A stretch of DNA of 64,000 nucleotides from a virus, in IMG/VR virus record IMGVR_UViG_3300048808_000008, positions 1 through 64,000 of that record. One strand, given 5' to 3'. Made by a program: the position numbers and the translations under genes. Positions 7,527-15,318 of the stretch are shown here, piece by piece. The notes beneath the pieces are model-generated. The model was not told the origin of the DNA, made no database searches, and saw only the letters and a list, made by a program, of their open reading frames with translations. Numbering within the stretch: the stretch's first letter is position 1; every line of letters starts with the position of its first letter.

Positions 7527-7844
7527 CTATCCTTTCGTTGTTATCGCAAGCATGGTCGCGATCATGGCGCTTGTGGACACGCCGGTGTCGGCCGCCATGC
7601 GCTGGATGGTCGCCTTGACGCTCGGATCTACAAATGCGTAGATTCTCACCAACCTTGTTTCGCCGCGCGGTTTGCGGCCGGCGCCAGGGCGCTTGCCGCC
7701 GCGCTTGCCGACAGGCTTTCTAAAGGTCTCGAATTCGTTACCTAATGATGCCGGGCCGCAGTCCGGGCCGCATTCCTGCTCAAGCTTGGCGCGCTCGTGA
7801 GCTTGGCGCATTGACAGATCGGGATGGTTATCAAAGCTGGTCAT
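7527..7844 (-). CDS. Probable ribbon-helix-helix DNA-binding protein
   Basis: 105 residues starting MTSFDNHPD. A basic linker GKRGGKRPGAGRKPRG precedes a strand LVRIYAFVD and helices PSVKATIQRMAAD and STSAMIATMLA, the order of RHH/CopG-like phage regulators with an AT-hook-like GRKPRG. Start 7844 was chosen over 7871 because the bases before it (CAGAAAGAAGAAGAAA) copy the leader of the next gene upstream. It may regulate its own operon, which is inference. Confidence 0.65.
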   Translation of the reverse strand: MTSFDNHPDLSMRQAHERAKLEQECGPDCGPASLGNEFETFRKPVGKRGGKRPGAGRKPRGETRLVRIYAFVDPSVKATIQRMAADTGVSTSAMIATMLAITTKG

Positions 7845-7890
7845 TTTCTTCTTCTTTCTGCGCGTAGCCATGCGCGCCCCGGCTGGTGGG

Positions 7891-8274
7891 TTACTTTCGA
7901 GTGGACGCTTTCTCGGACATTTGTATAATCAAATGCCTGCGCAAAAGCAATCTCAGGTCGGCGGATGTGGGATAACCTGATCCGCGCAGTCCATAGTACA
8001 CATCGTAGGCGCGCGCATTCATACGGTCGAACTCTGCGAGTTCGGCGCATTCCATGGGTTTTTTTAGCAGGACATTGAGCTTAGAGAGTTCGCGTCGGTC
8101 AATGCTGATAGACGCTATCAGGTAGTCGATTTCGACTAGCGACTCCGGCGGTGTATCGATCACCGGCATGTCGAGATCGGCAATTGCCTTTTCCAACTCG
8201 GCTATATGCTGTCGTGCGGCATCGGCCCACCGCGCGGCATCCTGCTCTAACTCTTGTCTATCTACCGTTGTCAT
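7891..8274 (-). CDS. Hypothetical helical protein
   Basis: 127 residues, almost all helix and charged (QELEQDAARWADAARQHIAELEKAIADLD), with a coiled-coil-like N-terminal 35 residues. Family not recognised. ATG at 8274 is preceded by AGAGGAAGAAA. Confidence 0.7.
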   Translation of the reverse strand: MTTVDRQELEQDAARWADAARQHIAELEKAIADLDMPVIDTPPESLVEIDYLIASISIDRRELSKLNVLLKKPMECAELAEFDRMNARAYDVYYGLRGSGYPTSADLRLLLRRHLIIQMSEKASTRK

Positions 8275-8322
8275 TTTCTTCCTCTTTCTGCCGGGTATCC
8301 GCCCGGCCCGGTGGGTGGGTGC

Positions 8323-8781
8323 TTACTGCGCGGCGTAGCAATAGAAGCCGTCAGCGTTCAGTATCAAATAGCCCTTGTCAATACAAACCTGGAAGGCGGC
8401 CTCAAACTGCTGCGTAGTAAAGCCGTCGCACGACTCTCTATAACCCCGTTTGGTTAAACCGTGCCCGAGCCTACAATTGCGCGCTATCAGAACAATAACA
8501 TTTGCCAGTGCTTCCGCCTGGCAGTACCGTGCTCGCTCAAGATGTCGCATACGGCCGGTGAACCGGACGACGCCGGCATCGATGACTGCGTAGTCGTCTG
8601 GACCACCGATGGCGTCGAGTTCCGACGTTTTGTAGATCATAGCAGGATAGCCTGCAGCGATCAACTCGTCCCGCTTGGCATCGGCCTCAGCGCGACCAAG
8701 GAAGGTATCGAGTACAGGCTTCCAACTATAATTAATATAGCCACCTGTCTGGAAGAGAACCGAATATGTTGACTTGGACAC
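8323..8781 (-). CDS. Hypothetical phage protein
   Basis: 152 residues, unrecognised, mixed alpha/beta with several aromatic-rich strands. It ends Ala-Ala-Gln-stop, the same ending as the 5291-5509 gene, and that ending matches the box that starts the recurring leader. First gene of the operon driven by the promoter at 8844-8872; leader copy 3 lies between promoter and start. Confidence 0.7.
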   Translation of the reverse strand: MSKSTYSVLFQTGGYINYSWKPVLDTFLGRAEADAKRDELIAAGYPAMIYKTSELDAIGGPDDYAVIDAGVVRFTGRMRHLERARYCQAEALANVIVLIARNCRLGHGLTKRGYRESCDGFTTQQFEAAFQVCIDKGYLILNADGFYCYAAQ

Positions 8782-8787
8782 TGATTT

Positions 8788-8830
8788 ACTCCTGCGCTGC
8801 CCGCCGCCACCGGTCGAGACTTACTGCGCG
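8788..8830 (-). repeat. Recurring hairpin leader, copy 3
   Basis: GCGCAGTAAGTCTCGACCGG, loop, GGCGGGCAGCGC, then AGGAG. Here no gene precedes the GCGCAGTAAG box, so it is part of the 5' untranslated leader of the 8323-8781 gene. A weaker partial copy (GCGCAGTAAGC) lies at about 8320-8335. Confidence 0.7.
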
Positions 8831-8843
8831 TTGAACTGTATTG

Positions 8844-8872
8844 ATTATAGCACACTTAATCAAATAATGCAA
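8844..8872 (-). promoter_or_regulatory. Sigma-70-type promoter
   Basis: Minus strand TTGCAT (8872-8867), 17-base spacer, TATAAT (8849-8844). Drives the operon 8781 to 7275. Confidence 0.8.
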
Positions 8873-8960
8873 GGGGTGGGGGAAAATATTTTTTTGAGCC
8901 GCCGTCGGCATCCGAATTACTCGCGCGATCCGGTATACATGGGCGGAGCCCAGCGCTCTC

Positions 8961-8989
8961 TTGACAGCAATTGCGAATAGCGTTATACT
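8961..8989 (+). promoter_or_regulatory. Consensus promoter for the packaging/head genes
   Basis: TTGACA at 8961-8966, 17-base spacer, TATACT at 8984-8989. It lies about 90 bases upstream of the first plus-strand gene and divergent from the promoter at 8844-8872. Confidence 0.85.
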
Positions 8990-9075
8990 GAGATAGGGCC
9001 GAGGGCGGCCAAGTGATCCAAATCCGGTTGCGGGGCGGACAATCCCCGCACGGCCTGTAACTACGGTTGCGCGTG

Positions 9076-9279
9076 ATGAATAAGAGAGTGCCGACTCTGA
9101 TGGAGCGCGCCCGAACCTGCGTCGGCTGCGGCGAACTTACCACGGATTGGATCTACGCAAAAGGCGACGTTTGCGCGTGCAGAACCTGTCTCGAGGAAGG
9201 CGAGTTTGATGACCCGTTCCTTGATCCTGTAGATCGCGAGACCGGCGAAGTCATTGATATTCTCCAGCTCCCCTTTTAG
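9076..9279 (+). CDS. Small zinc-binding protein
   Basis: 67 residues. CVGCGEL...CACRTC gives five Cys in a CxxC...CxCxxC pattern, suggesting one zinc site; the C-terminal half is acidic (EEGEFDDPFLDP). No clear ribosome site; a TTG at 9067 or ATG at 9112 are alternative starts. First gene after the promoter at 8961. Confidence 0.6.
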   Translation: MNKRVPTLMERARTCVGCGELTTDWIYAKGDVCACRTCLEEGEFDDPFLDPVDRETGEVIDILQLPF

Positions 9280-9285
9280 GTACAT

Positions 9286-9534
9286 ATGAGCAGACGATCA
9301 GCTAACGATCTCAAGCGCGATGCGCAATCGGTCGCTATCCACGCGTGCCGCCCGCGCAGCGAGGAGTCGCAGTATCCAGGTCAGCTCAACGAGCTCGGCG
9401 ACGTGCTGGCGCACTTGTCGGCTGCGCCGGCCGGATACCCTGGGGGAGATGCGGCGAGGCGTATCATGGCGCAGGCGATACCCAGGGGCGAGCTGACACC
9501 TGCGTACTCGATCATTCCGGGCGAGCGTAGGTAG
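9286..9534 (+). CDS. Small hypothetical protein
   Basis: 82 residues, unrecognised, with an LNELGDVLAHLSAAP helix. It fits tightly between its neighbours (6 bases from the gene before, 2 from the terminase gene after), which is the main support. Confidence 0.5.
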   Translation: MSRRSANDLKRDAQSVAIHACRPRSEESQYPGQLNELGDVLAHLSAAPAGYPGGDAARRIMAQAIPRGELTPAYSIIPGERR

Positions 9535-9536
9535 AT

Positions 9537-10049
9537 ATGGCAAGCTCTCCGATCGCTAAAGCGCCGCCAAACGACGCATGGAAAGCGGCGTTTCTAGAGG
9601 CGTACCGACAGTCAGGCAATATGACCGCCAGCTCCAAGCTGGTAGGTATCTCCTACACGTGGGTCAAAAATGTGCGCATGGAAACTCACGCGAACTACGA
9701 TCCTGTGTTTGCGCAGGCGGTCGCGGATATCCTGGCGGAGCTGATCCACACAGTCGATCAAACGCTGCACGGACTCGCGACAGGCCACTACTCTAAGGCG
9801 GTCACGATCGCAGGCAGGCCGCACATGGAGCCGATCTTCGACGTGCGCGCGGCCGAGTTATGGCTCCGGCTGAACGATGAGCGTTACCGCGTCCGGCCCA
9901 GTGGGGACGACTCGTCGCGCGGGGTGGGTATCAACGTCACTGTGGACTCCGCCACTCTGCGCCGCGCGGCGCTTGAGACGATCGAGCGGCTCAAGCTGGA
10001 TGCGCTGCCGGTCTGCAATGATAGAGAGGCAGCGAAAGGTAGGGGCTAG
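9537..10049 (+). CDS. terS: Terminase small subunit-like protein
   Basis: 170 residues. The N-terminal segment WKAAFLEAYRQSGNMTAS...GISYTWVKNVRM is a helix-turn-helix of the type used by phage small terminases to recognise packaging sites. It continues with a helical middle (FAQAVADILAELIHTVDQTLHGLA) and RAAELWLRLNDERYR, common in TerS-like proteins. It lies two genes before the large subunit. Identification is by motif and position, not full-length similarity. Confidence 0.75.
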   Translation: MASSPIAKAPPNDAWKAAFLEAYRQSGNMTASSKLVGISYTWVKNVRMETHANYDPVFAQAVADILAELIHTVDQTLHGLATGHYSKAVTIAGRPHMEPIFDVRAAELWLRLNDERYRVRPSGDDSSRGVGINVTVDSATLRRAALETIERLKLDALPVCNDREAAKGRG

Positions 10050-10051
10050 CC

Positions 10052-10408
10052 ATGACGCTGTACGAGGTGGCTCACTATCGGGATTGGGGAGCGTCGCCCA
10101 TCTCTTTAAGGATCGTGCAAGAGCTTAGCGATCTCGGATGCGCTCTATGTGATGCTGTAGCGATAATCGACCCGTCTTGTTTTAAGTCTGAGGAGGTAGT
10201 TCTCATTAGCGATTCCTGGGAATACCACGGCTATCGCCTGCCGGATCGGTTCAACAAGGACGCAAAAATGTACTTAGCCGGGCTCGCTAAGATGCTTGAC
10301 GAAAAGTTCCCCGGCGTTACGCGCATTCGGATGATGGAGTTTCCAAAGATGAAGATCGTGGGGGAATACGTCTGGTTTACTTGGCGCTTCGTGCCCGAAA
10401 CGTCCTAG
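10052..10408 (+). CDS. Hypothetical protein between terminase genes
   Basis: 118 residues, unrecognised. No zinc, membrane or nuclease motif. ATG at 10052 follows GGTAGGGG; its stop abuts the large terminase start with no gap, so the three genes form one translational unit. Confidence 0.7.
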   Translation: MTLYEVAHYRDWGASPISLRIVQELSDLGCALCDAVAIIDPSCFKSEEVVLISDSWEYHGYRLPDRFNKDAKMYLAGLAKMLDEKFPGVTRIRMMEFPKMKIVGEYVWFTWRFVPETS

Positions 10409-12205
10409 ATGTCCCTTGACGCCCTGATCGCCTCTCTCTCGCCCGACGAGCGCGAGATACTCTCAGAGGGACTCCGCACCGGCCGCGTGACGGACGACGA
10501 GCTGATGCGCATGGCGGGGATGGACAGGGGCGCCGGCACCGGCTACCCGCTTCCCGGCGCTGAGATTCCCTGGCAGGATTGGCTTAAGGCGAAGTTCGCT
10601 AAGGCAACTGAGAAGCCGCTTGCGCGCCGGCACATCGCGTTCTGGGAGTGGCTGGATTCCATTGAGGCGGGTAGGCGCAAGCAGGCGCGGGTTGAGATAT
10701 GGGCGCGCGGCGGCGGGAAGTCGATCAATGTTGAGATCGGGATCGGCAGGCTTGCGAGTAAGCTGACGCGCCGGTTCGGATTGTACGTTTGCGGCATCCA
10801 GGACCAGGCCGACGCTCATGTGGGTAGCTGTGCGAAGTGGCTAACGGCGGCTGGCGCTAATCCGGCTTTGACGAAGATGAATGCCGGTAAGCCGAAGGCG
10901 TGGCGGCGCGATCAGTTGCGGACGGCGAACGGGTTCAACCTGGCCGCGTTCGGGATAGACGCCGGGCAGCGGGGCATCCGGATCGAAGAGTACCGGCCTG
11001 ACTTCATCGTATTCGATGATGTTGACGAGCGCCACGACTCGCCAAACGAGGTCGCAAAGAAGATCGAGTGCATCACGCAGTCGATCATGCCGGCCGGCGC
11101 GTCGCACTGCATCTACCTGTTCGTTCAGAACCTTGTCCATGCCAATTCGATAGCATCTCAGCTTGCGACCGAGCGGGCGGACTTCCTCCTTGACAGGGAA
11201 CTAGCCTGCGTCGAACCTGCGCTGACCGGTTTAGACATCGAACTTATCCCGCGCGAGGGCAGAAAGCCGCTCTACAAGATCGTGGCGGGAACACCGACTT
11301 GGGCTGGGCAGTCCATCGAAATCTGCGAGTGGCAGATGAACGAGTGGGGCTATCAAGCGTTTCTACGGGAAGCGCAGCACGAGGTCCGGGCTGGATCGAG
11401 CTTCTTTCCGCACTACGACGAGAAGCGGCATTGTGTCGTTCCGCCGTACACGCCGAGTAACCCGCCGCCGCGCCATTGGCAATACTACGGCGGTTTAGAC
11501 CACGGCTTTCATGACCCGTTCGCGTTCGTGCTGAAAGCCCGTGATGAGAACGGATGCCGCCACAGGATAGAGTCGACTCAGGCGGCCGGCATGACGAATG
11601 AGGAGCAGGCCAAGCGCGTAGTGGCGATTATCCGCAAGTGGGGGATACCGCTTTCGGATTGTCCGATCGGCTTCGATCAGTCCATGCGCAGCCGGGATAC
11701 TTTGAACGCCGTCCAGGGTGAAGCGGCAATCGAGGCATTCTACCGGGAGGGATTGAACTGCGTACCGGTCATGAATGATATGAACACGCAGTACGCCGGA
11801 TTCCAGGGTGTTCGGGATCAGCAACTGGTTCCAGGCGAGCCATCGCCGGCGTTCCTGGTCTGGGAGGGCTACAACGTCGATCTGAAGTTTGCTTATTCGA
11901 ACGCGACATATGATAAACTCGTGGCTGAGAAGCTGAATCACGACGAGTGCTCGCACTTAGCACAGGCCGACAGGTATAGTGAAGGCAGCAGACCCGATAA
12001 GGCCGTGGCTCCCGCCAGGGTGCTCACTACTGAGGAAAACCGTGCGCAGGCTATTGCCGACGCGCAGGCGACGATGAAGGCGCTGAGGGATGCTCAGTTC
12101 GCGAGTTGGAACGGTAAGCTCGGATTGGTTCCGAGCACGGACGATGCGGGTAACAAGATTTGGGTAGCGGGCGGCGAAACCAAGGGCCGCATGAGAGGAA
12201 CGTGA
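10409..12205 (+). CDS. terL: Terminase large subunit
   Basis: 598-residue packaging motor that pumps DNA into the procapsid and cuts concatemers. Walker A variant ARGGGKS lies at about 99-105 and Walker B DFIVFDDVDE at about 198-207. The nuclease domain begins with GGLDHGFHDP near 361-370 (first metal-binding Asp) and IGFDQSM near 420. The C-terminal 60 residues are a charged helix. The TGA stop shares a base with the next start (TGATG). Confidence 0.93.
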   Translation: MSLDALIASLSPDEREILSEGLRTGRVTDDELMRMAGMDRGAGTGYPLPGAEIPWQDWLKAKFAKATEKPLARRHIAFWEWLDSIEAGRRKQARVEIWARGGGKSINVEIGIGRLASKLTRRFGLYVCGIQDQADAHVGSCAKWLTAAGANPALTKMNAGKPKAWRRDQLRTANGFNLAAFGIDAGQRGIRIEEYRPDFIVFDDVDERHDSPNEVAKKIECITQSIMPAGASHCIYLFVQNLVHANSIASQLATERADFLLDRELACVEPALTGLDIELIPREGRKPLYKIVAGTPTWAGQSIEICEWQMNEWGYQAFLREAQHEVRAGSSFFPHYDEKRHCVVPPYTPSNPPPRHWQYYGGLDHGFHDPFAFVLKARDENGCRHRIESTQAAGMTNEEQAKRVVAIIRKWGIPLSDCPIGFDQSMRSRDTLNAVQGEAAIEAFYREGLNCVPVMNDMNTQYAGFQGVRDQQLVPGEPSPAFLVWEGYNVDLKFAYSNATYDKLVAEKLNHDECSHLAQADRYSEGSRPDKAVAPARVLTTEENRAQAIADAQATMKALRDAQFASWNGKLGLVPSTDDAGNKIWVAGGETKGRMRGT

Positions 12206-13194
12206 TGCGAGGAAGACAACCAGGTGGGCCGAGAACTAACCATGTTGCAACGCCCGAGAAGAAGACGGCCATTCCCCCGGTGCCCAGTTTTGGCAGTCCC
12301 GAGGGTCAGGATGAGCCGATAAGGCGCAAGGCAACACCGATTTGGACCCATATGCCGGTTGCCACGGTTGCCCCGGATGATTACGATCCTGTGCAGGATT
12401 TTGCGCAGAAGTCCTGGCACGGCGAGCGCGATCCTGTATTCGTGTGGGAGATCCCGGACTCGCGCGACAACGGGTACTTTCTCAGGATCGTGGCGCGGGA
12501 AGGCGATGATGCGGAGGCGGCGCGCACCTGGGTGCTTCAGAATTACTACGTCCAGCAGCCGGACGGCACGAACCGGAGTATGTCCACTTCGGAACGCAAC
12601 TGGATTACGGGGCAGCCGCCCGAGGCCATTGTGGACACGTCTACTGTCACGCTGGGTCATGCCGAGGCGCTGGACGAGTGCCGGCGTCTGGACGCTCTCA
12701 ATGTGGCGTTCCGGGCCGCGAAAGAGACGCTGGACGCTCACGGGATCGACATACACGATCCGCAGGCATGGATCGACCGTCAGGTGTCCGCGACTACCGC
12801 CAAGATCGCTTCCGCCGACCGCGACCGCGACCTGCGGCATCAACGGATGTCGAACGCGCTGACCGACGCTTTGGACATCATAACGCAGGCGCAGGAGGAA
12901 ACGGGCTTTGCGCCGCCGAAACCTGTATTGCCGCCCGAGCCGGATTACTCGATGCTTACTGTGATCCTGCCGCCGTTCGTGTCCGAGGACTCTTACGCGG
13001 ATAAGATTAAGGGTGCAAACTTTATCAAACGGGCGCCTCAAGACATCTCGGAGGCCGCGCTTGCGGGCATGAAGATTTTGACCAAGCACGAGGGGTTGAT
13101 CGAGATGACGTGGCGCATGGGCCGCGTGAGCGATCAGGAGAGAGACGAGCTGATCGAGGCTCAGAAGGCAATTAAGGCGCTTACGGGGGTGTAA
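12205..13194 (+). CDS. Hypothetical structural/packaging protein
   Basis: 329 residues starting MRGRQPGGP; the ATG overlaps the terminase stop and has GAGAGGA upstream. The first 60 residues are Pro/Lys-rich and probably disordered, the centre is helical with conserved-looking HGIDIHDPQAWIDRQV, and the last 40 residues are a charged helix. Not recognised. Tight coupling to terL suggests a role in packaging or head assembly. Confidence 0.75.
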   Translation: MRGRQPGGPRTNHVATPEKKTAIPPVPSFGSPEGQDEPIRRKATPIWTHMPVATVAPDDYDPVQDFAQKSWHGERDPVFVWEIPDSRDNGYFLRIVAREGDDAEAARTWVLQNYYVQQPDGTNRSMSTSERNWITGQPPEAIVDTSTVTLGHAEALDECRRLDALNVAFRAAKETLDAHGIDIHDPQAWIDRQVSATTAKIASADRDRDLRHQRMSNALTDALDIITQAQEETGFAPPKPVLPPEPDYSMLTVILPPFVSEDSYADKIKGANFIKRAPQDISEAALAGMKILTKHEGLIEMTWRMGRVSDQERDELIEAQKAIKALTGV

Positions 13195-13547
13195 TGGCTG
13201 AACGACTTGACGACCGCTATGATGCGCCGCATCCGCTGTACGTGCAGGCTACGCAAAGGCTTGAAGGTGAAGGGCTGGCGGAGAATGCGGCCGCCGCCGT
13301 TCCACCCACTCCTAAGAGCGCCCAGGTTCACCCGCTCCTGTTCGACATCTCGGACGCCGTGCGCGTCCGAGAGATATTTCCGGGAGCGATGGGTATTCTT
13401 ATGGCCGACATCCAGACGGAGGGAGGCGGCACGGTTAGTACCCCGGCCTGCGTGCTTCTGAACTCTATGCTGGCGCACATAAGGACGCTGGAGAACAGAC
13501 TGGATTATCCCGAGGAGTACGCGAAGTGGATCGCATCGCAGAAGTGA
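13194..13547 (+). CDS. Hypothetical protein
   Basis: 117 residues, unrecognised. Its ATG shares a base with the preceding TAA (TAATG). The segment from about 70 (MGILMADIQTEGGGT...SMLAHIRTLENRLDYPEEY) looks like a strand plus a long helix. Confidence 0.7.
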   Translation: MAERLDDRYDAPHPLYVQATQRLEGEGLAENAAAAVPPTPKSAQVHPLLFDISDAVRVREIFPGAMGILMADIQTEGGGTVSTPACVLLNSMLAHIRTLENRLDYPEEYAKWIASQK

Positions 13548-13711
13548 TCGGCGTTGCGGTGATCGCCACCCCGCTCTGGCTCATCGCCGGTATACTGATC
13601 TCGCTGAATTGCAGACTGCGCGGCGTGAACCTGTTCGGGTTGGGGCTCGACATTATGAACCTGATAAATGCGCGCAAGGAAGAGCGGCCGAGAAGGGCGA
13701 GAGGGACGTAA
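13526..13711 (+). CDS. Small single-pass membrane protein
   Basis: 61 residues with a GTG start, preceded by GAGGAG at eight bases and overlapping the previous gene by 22. One transmembrane stretch IGVAVIATPLWLIAGILISL near residues 8-27, then a basic tail (ARKEERPRRARG). Function unknown. Confidence 0.65.
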   Translation: MDRIAEVIGVAVIATPLWLIAGILISLNCRLRGVNLFGLGLDIMNLINARKEERPRRARGT

Positions 13712-13712
13712 A

Positions 13713-14234
13713 ATGACCGACGGATGCGGCGGCTTGGAGGAAGTAGACGGCAATAGGCTTTGCTCGATATGTTCTAAGCCGTATGGCGAACATGCAAGAC
13801 ACCACTTAAACGTAAGGCTGGTTATTTTGTGTACGCAGGACAACGGGAACCCGCGACTTGCCGAACTTCGGGACGGATACACAGGTCCTTCGGGATTGCC
13901 CGATCTCAACGTCCTTATTGCCCATTGGCAGTCACGGCTTCGCCTCATGGACTGGCGTATCGAAGCCAAGTACCTTGACCAGATTGATGAGGGGCGCACG
14001 AACGGTAATGTAGAGACACATTGCGGCAAGATGAGTGCGCTGATTCGTATATCCCGCAACGCTCCTGACGTAGAGGTTACATTCATTCACGAGATGTTGC
14101 ACATCGTTATGTCGCCGCTCACGGAGAACAATAAACCTGGAACAGTAGAGGGCGATGCCGAGGAAACGATAATTGACCGTCTCACTCGCGCATTATGCGG
14201 CCGATCTAATCCTGCAAAATGGGGGAAGGATTAA
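13713..14234 (+). CDS. Putative zincin-like metallopeptidase
   Basis: 173 residues from ATG 13713. The sequence VTFIHEMLHIVMSPL near residues 125-139 contains HExxH, the zinc-binding and catalytic motif of metallopeptidases, followed by EGDAEETIIDRL, which could supply a third ligand. An N-terminal CSICSKPYGEHARHH may bind a second metal. Phage proteins of this kind are found in head modules and near lysis genes; substrate unknown. Lying between terminase and portal, a maturation role is possible but is inference. Confidence 0.65.
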   Translation: MTDGCGGLEEVDGNRLCSICSKPYGEHARHHLNVRLVILCTQDNGNPRLAELRDGYTGPSGLPDLNVLIAHWQSRLRLMDWRIEAKYLDQIDEGRTNGNVETHCGKMSALIRISRNAPDVEVTFIHEMLHIVMSPLTENNKPGTVEGDAEETIIDRLTRALCGRSNPAKWGKD

Positions 14235-14237
14235 TCA

Positions 14238-14474
14238 ATGGCAACCACGGGGAATCGGCCAGAATCTCCCGATCCATACAGTTTTACGCAATACTGTGCA
14301 AGTATTAGGCAGCCTCTATACAAATCAATCTTCTGGCGATCCCTCGCCTTCGACAAGGCCCGGAAGGTGCGCAACTACGCGCGGGTCGCCAAGAAGCGGT
14401 ACAATCCTGCTGTAAGCTCCGTTCACGGCTACAAGAAACCGTTCATCCGCAAGGGCGGCGCATTCAGGAGATAA
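14238..14474 (+). CDS. Small basic protein with a capsid-protein-like N-terminus
   Basis: 78 residues. Residues 13-37 (PYSFTQY...RQPLYKSIFWRS) match the first 30 residues of the major capsid protein at 19202 (PYGFTQY...RPQLKKIWRS), and the DNA is also similar. The remaining 40 residues are very basic (KARKVRNYARVAKKRY, RKGGAFRR) and not capsid-like. It looks like a partial duplication of the capsid gene's 5' end joined to a new basic tail. Confidence 0.65.
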   Translation: MATTGNRPESPDPYSFTQYCASIRQPLYKSIFWRSLAFDKARKVRNYARVAKKRYNPAVSSVHGYKKPFIRKGGAFRR

Positions 14475-14477
14475 TCA

Positions 14478-14801
14478 ATGCCAACAAAAAAACCACCGCG
14501 CGCCGAGTTCGCGCTCCCTGGCGGAACGAAGAGCAATCCGGCTCCGGGCTATCCACTGAACACGCCGGGGCGGGTCGCCGCAGCGCCGGGTTTGGCCGCT
14601 CGCTCTGAGAAGATGGGCAATATCTCTAAGGCGCAGGAGTCCAAGGTGAACGCTGCCGCCGCCCATGCAAGAGGCGCAAGCGCAAAGCCCGATCCAAAGC
14701 CCGTTGCTCCTGCCTCGAAGCCGTCCAATCTGGGGCCGTTCCAGCACAAGGCGGGAGCGAGCATGGCTAATCGGTGTCCTACCTGCGGCAAGCCGCGTTA
14801 A
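14478..14801 (+). CDS. Small Ala/Pro/Lys-rich protein
   Basis: 107 residues, low complexity and probably disordered, with a C-terminal CPTCGKPR knuckle that could hold half a zinc site. GGAGA precedes the ATG. Function not recognised. Confidence 0.6.
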   Translation: MPTKKPPRAEFALPGGTKSNPAPGYPLNTPGRVAAAPGLAARSEKMGNISKAQESKVNAAAAHARGASAKPDPKPVAPASKPSNLGPFQHKAGASMANRCPTCGKPR

Positions 14802-14811
14802 GGAGATCACT

Positions 14812-15000
14812 ATGCTCGCAATTCTCACTCTCATCATCATAATCGTCATTCTCGGCGCGGTCTGCTACTACGTGAACCGAGCGACGGCGATTCCGCAGCT
14901 CTTCAAGGTGCTGGTGTTCATAATTTGCGCCATTGTCGCCGTCTGGCTCGTAGTTCATTTTTTCGGTATCGACACATCGCACGCGCCGACACTGAAATAA
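14812..15000 (+). CDS. Small two-helix membrane protein (Thivi_2564-like)
   Basis: 62 residues, ATG preceded by AAGGAG. Two transmembrane segments, LAILTLIIIIVILGAVCYYV and LFKVLVFIICAIVAVWLVV, joined by a short polar loop. The pattern resembles the small membrane protein family often found in phages and proteobacteria (Thivi_2564 type). Role unknown; a holin-like role is possible, although the lysis cassette is elsewhere. Confidence 0.7.
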   Translation: MLAILTLIIIIVILGAVCYYVNRATAIPQLFKVLVFIICAIVAVWLVVHFFGIDTSHAPTLK

Positions 15001-15002
15001 GT

Positions 15003-15203
15003 ATGACTCCCTCCGAGATCAAAGATTGGCAAATGGTGAAGCAGCATTCGCTTGCCAACTTCCGTGCGGCGTGCAAGCAACTTCGAGAGAATGGTTGCTA
15101 CTGCCGCGCGAACAGCGATATGACCGGCACGCATCACGCGCAAGGTTGCCCTATGCGCGATGTGGTTGCGCCTAAAGAGACGATCGACGCGGAAGAAACC
15201 TGA
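15003..15203 (+). CDS. Small Cys/His-containing protein
   Basis: 66 residues starting two bases after the previous stop. A helix is followed by NGCYCRANSDMTGTHHAQGC, with three Cys and two His in 20 positions, probably a metal site. No ribosome site is obvious, so translation may be coupled. Confidence 0.55.
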   Translation: MTPSEIKDWQMVKQHSLANFRAACKQLRENGCYCRANSDMTGTHHAQGCPMRDVVAPKETIDAEET

Positions 15204-15255
15204 CCGACCAACTCTAATAACCCGTAAGGACCCCGCCGGACCGTTCCGCGCGTCG

Positions 15256-15301
15256 CCCCCGATTCTAAAGCGCCTTTGCGCCCACAGAGTCGGGGGCTTT
15301 T
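15256..15301 (+). terminator. Probable rho-independent terminator
   Basis: CCCCCGATTCT (15256-15266) pairs with AGAGTCGGGGG (15286-15296), one G-T pair in 11, with a 19-base loop and CTTTT after it. It separates the terminase block from the portal block. Confidence 0.75.
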
Positions 15302-15318
15302 CGTCGTTTTAACCCTAC

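Noticed and set aside
12094-13089. 331-codon minus-strand frame
   Set aside because: Lies opposite a well-placed plus-strand gene coupled to terL; typical high-Arg shadow.
15203-15318. Promoter for the portal gene
   Set aside because: No acceptable -35/-10 pair was found in the gap; only the terminator is supported.
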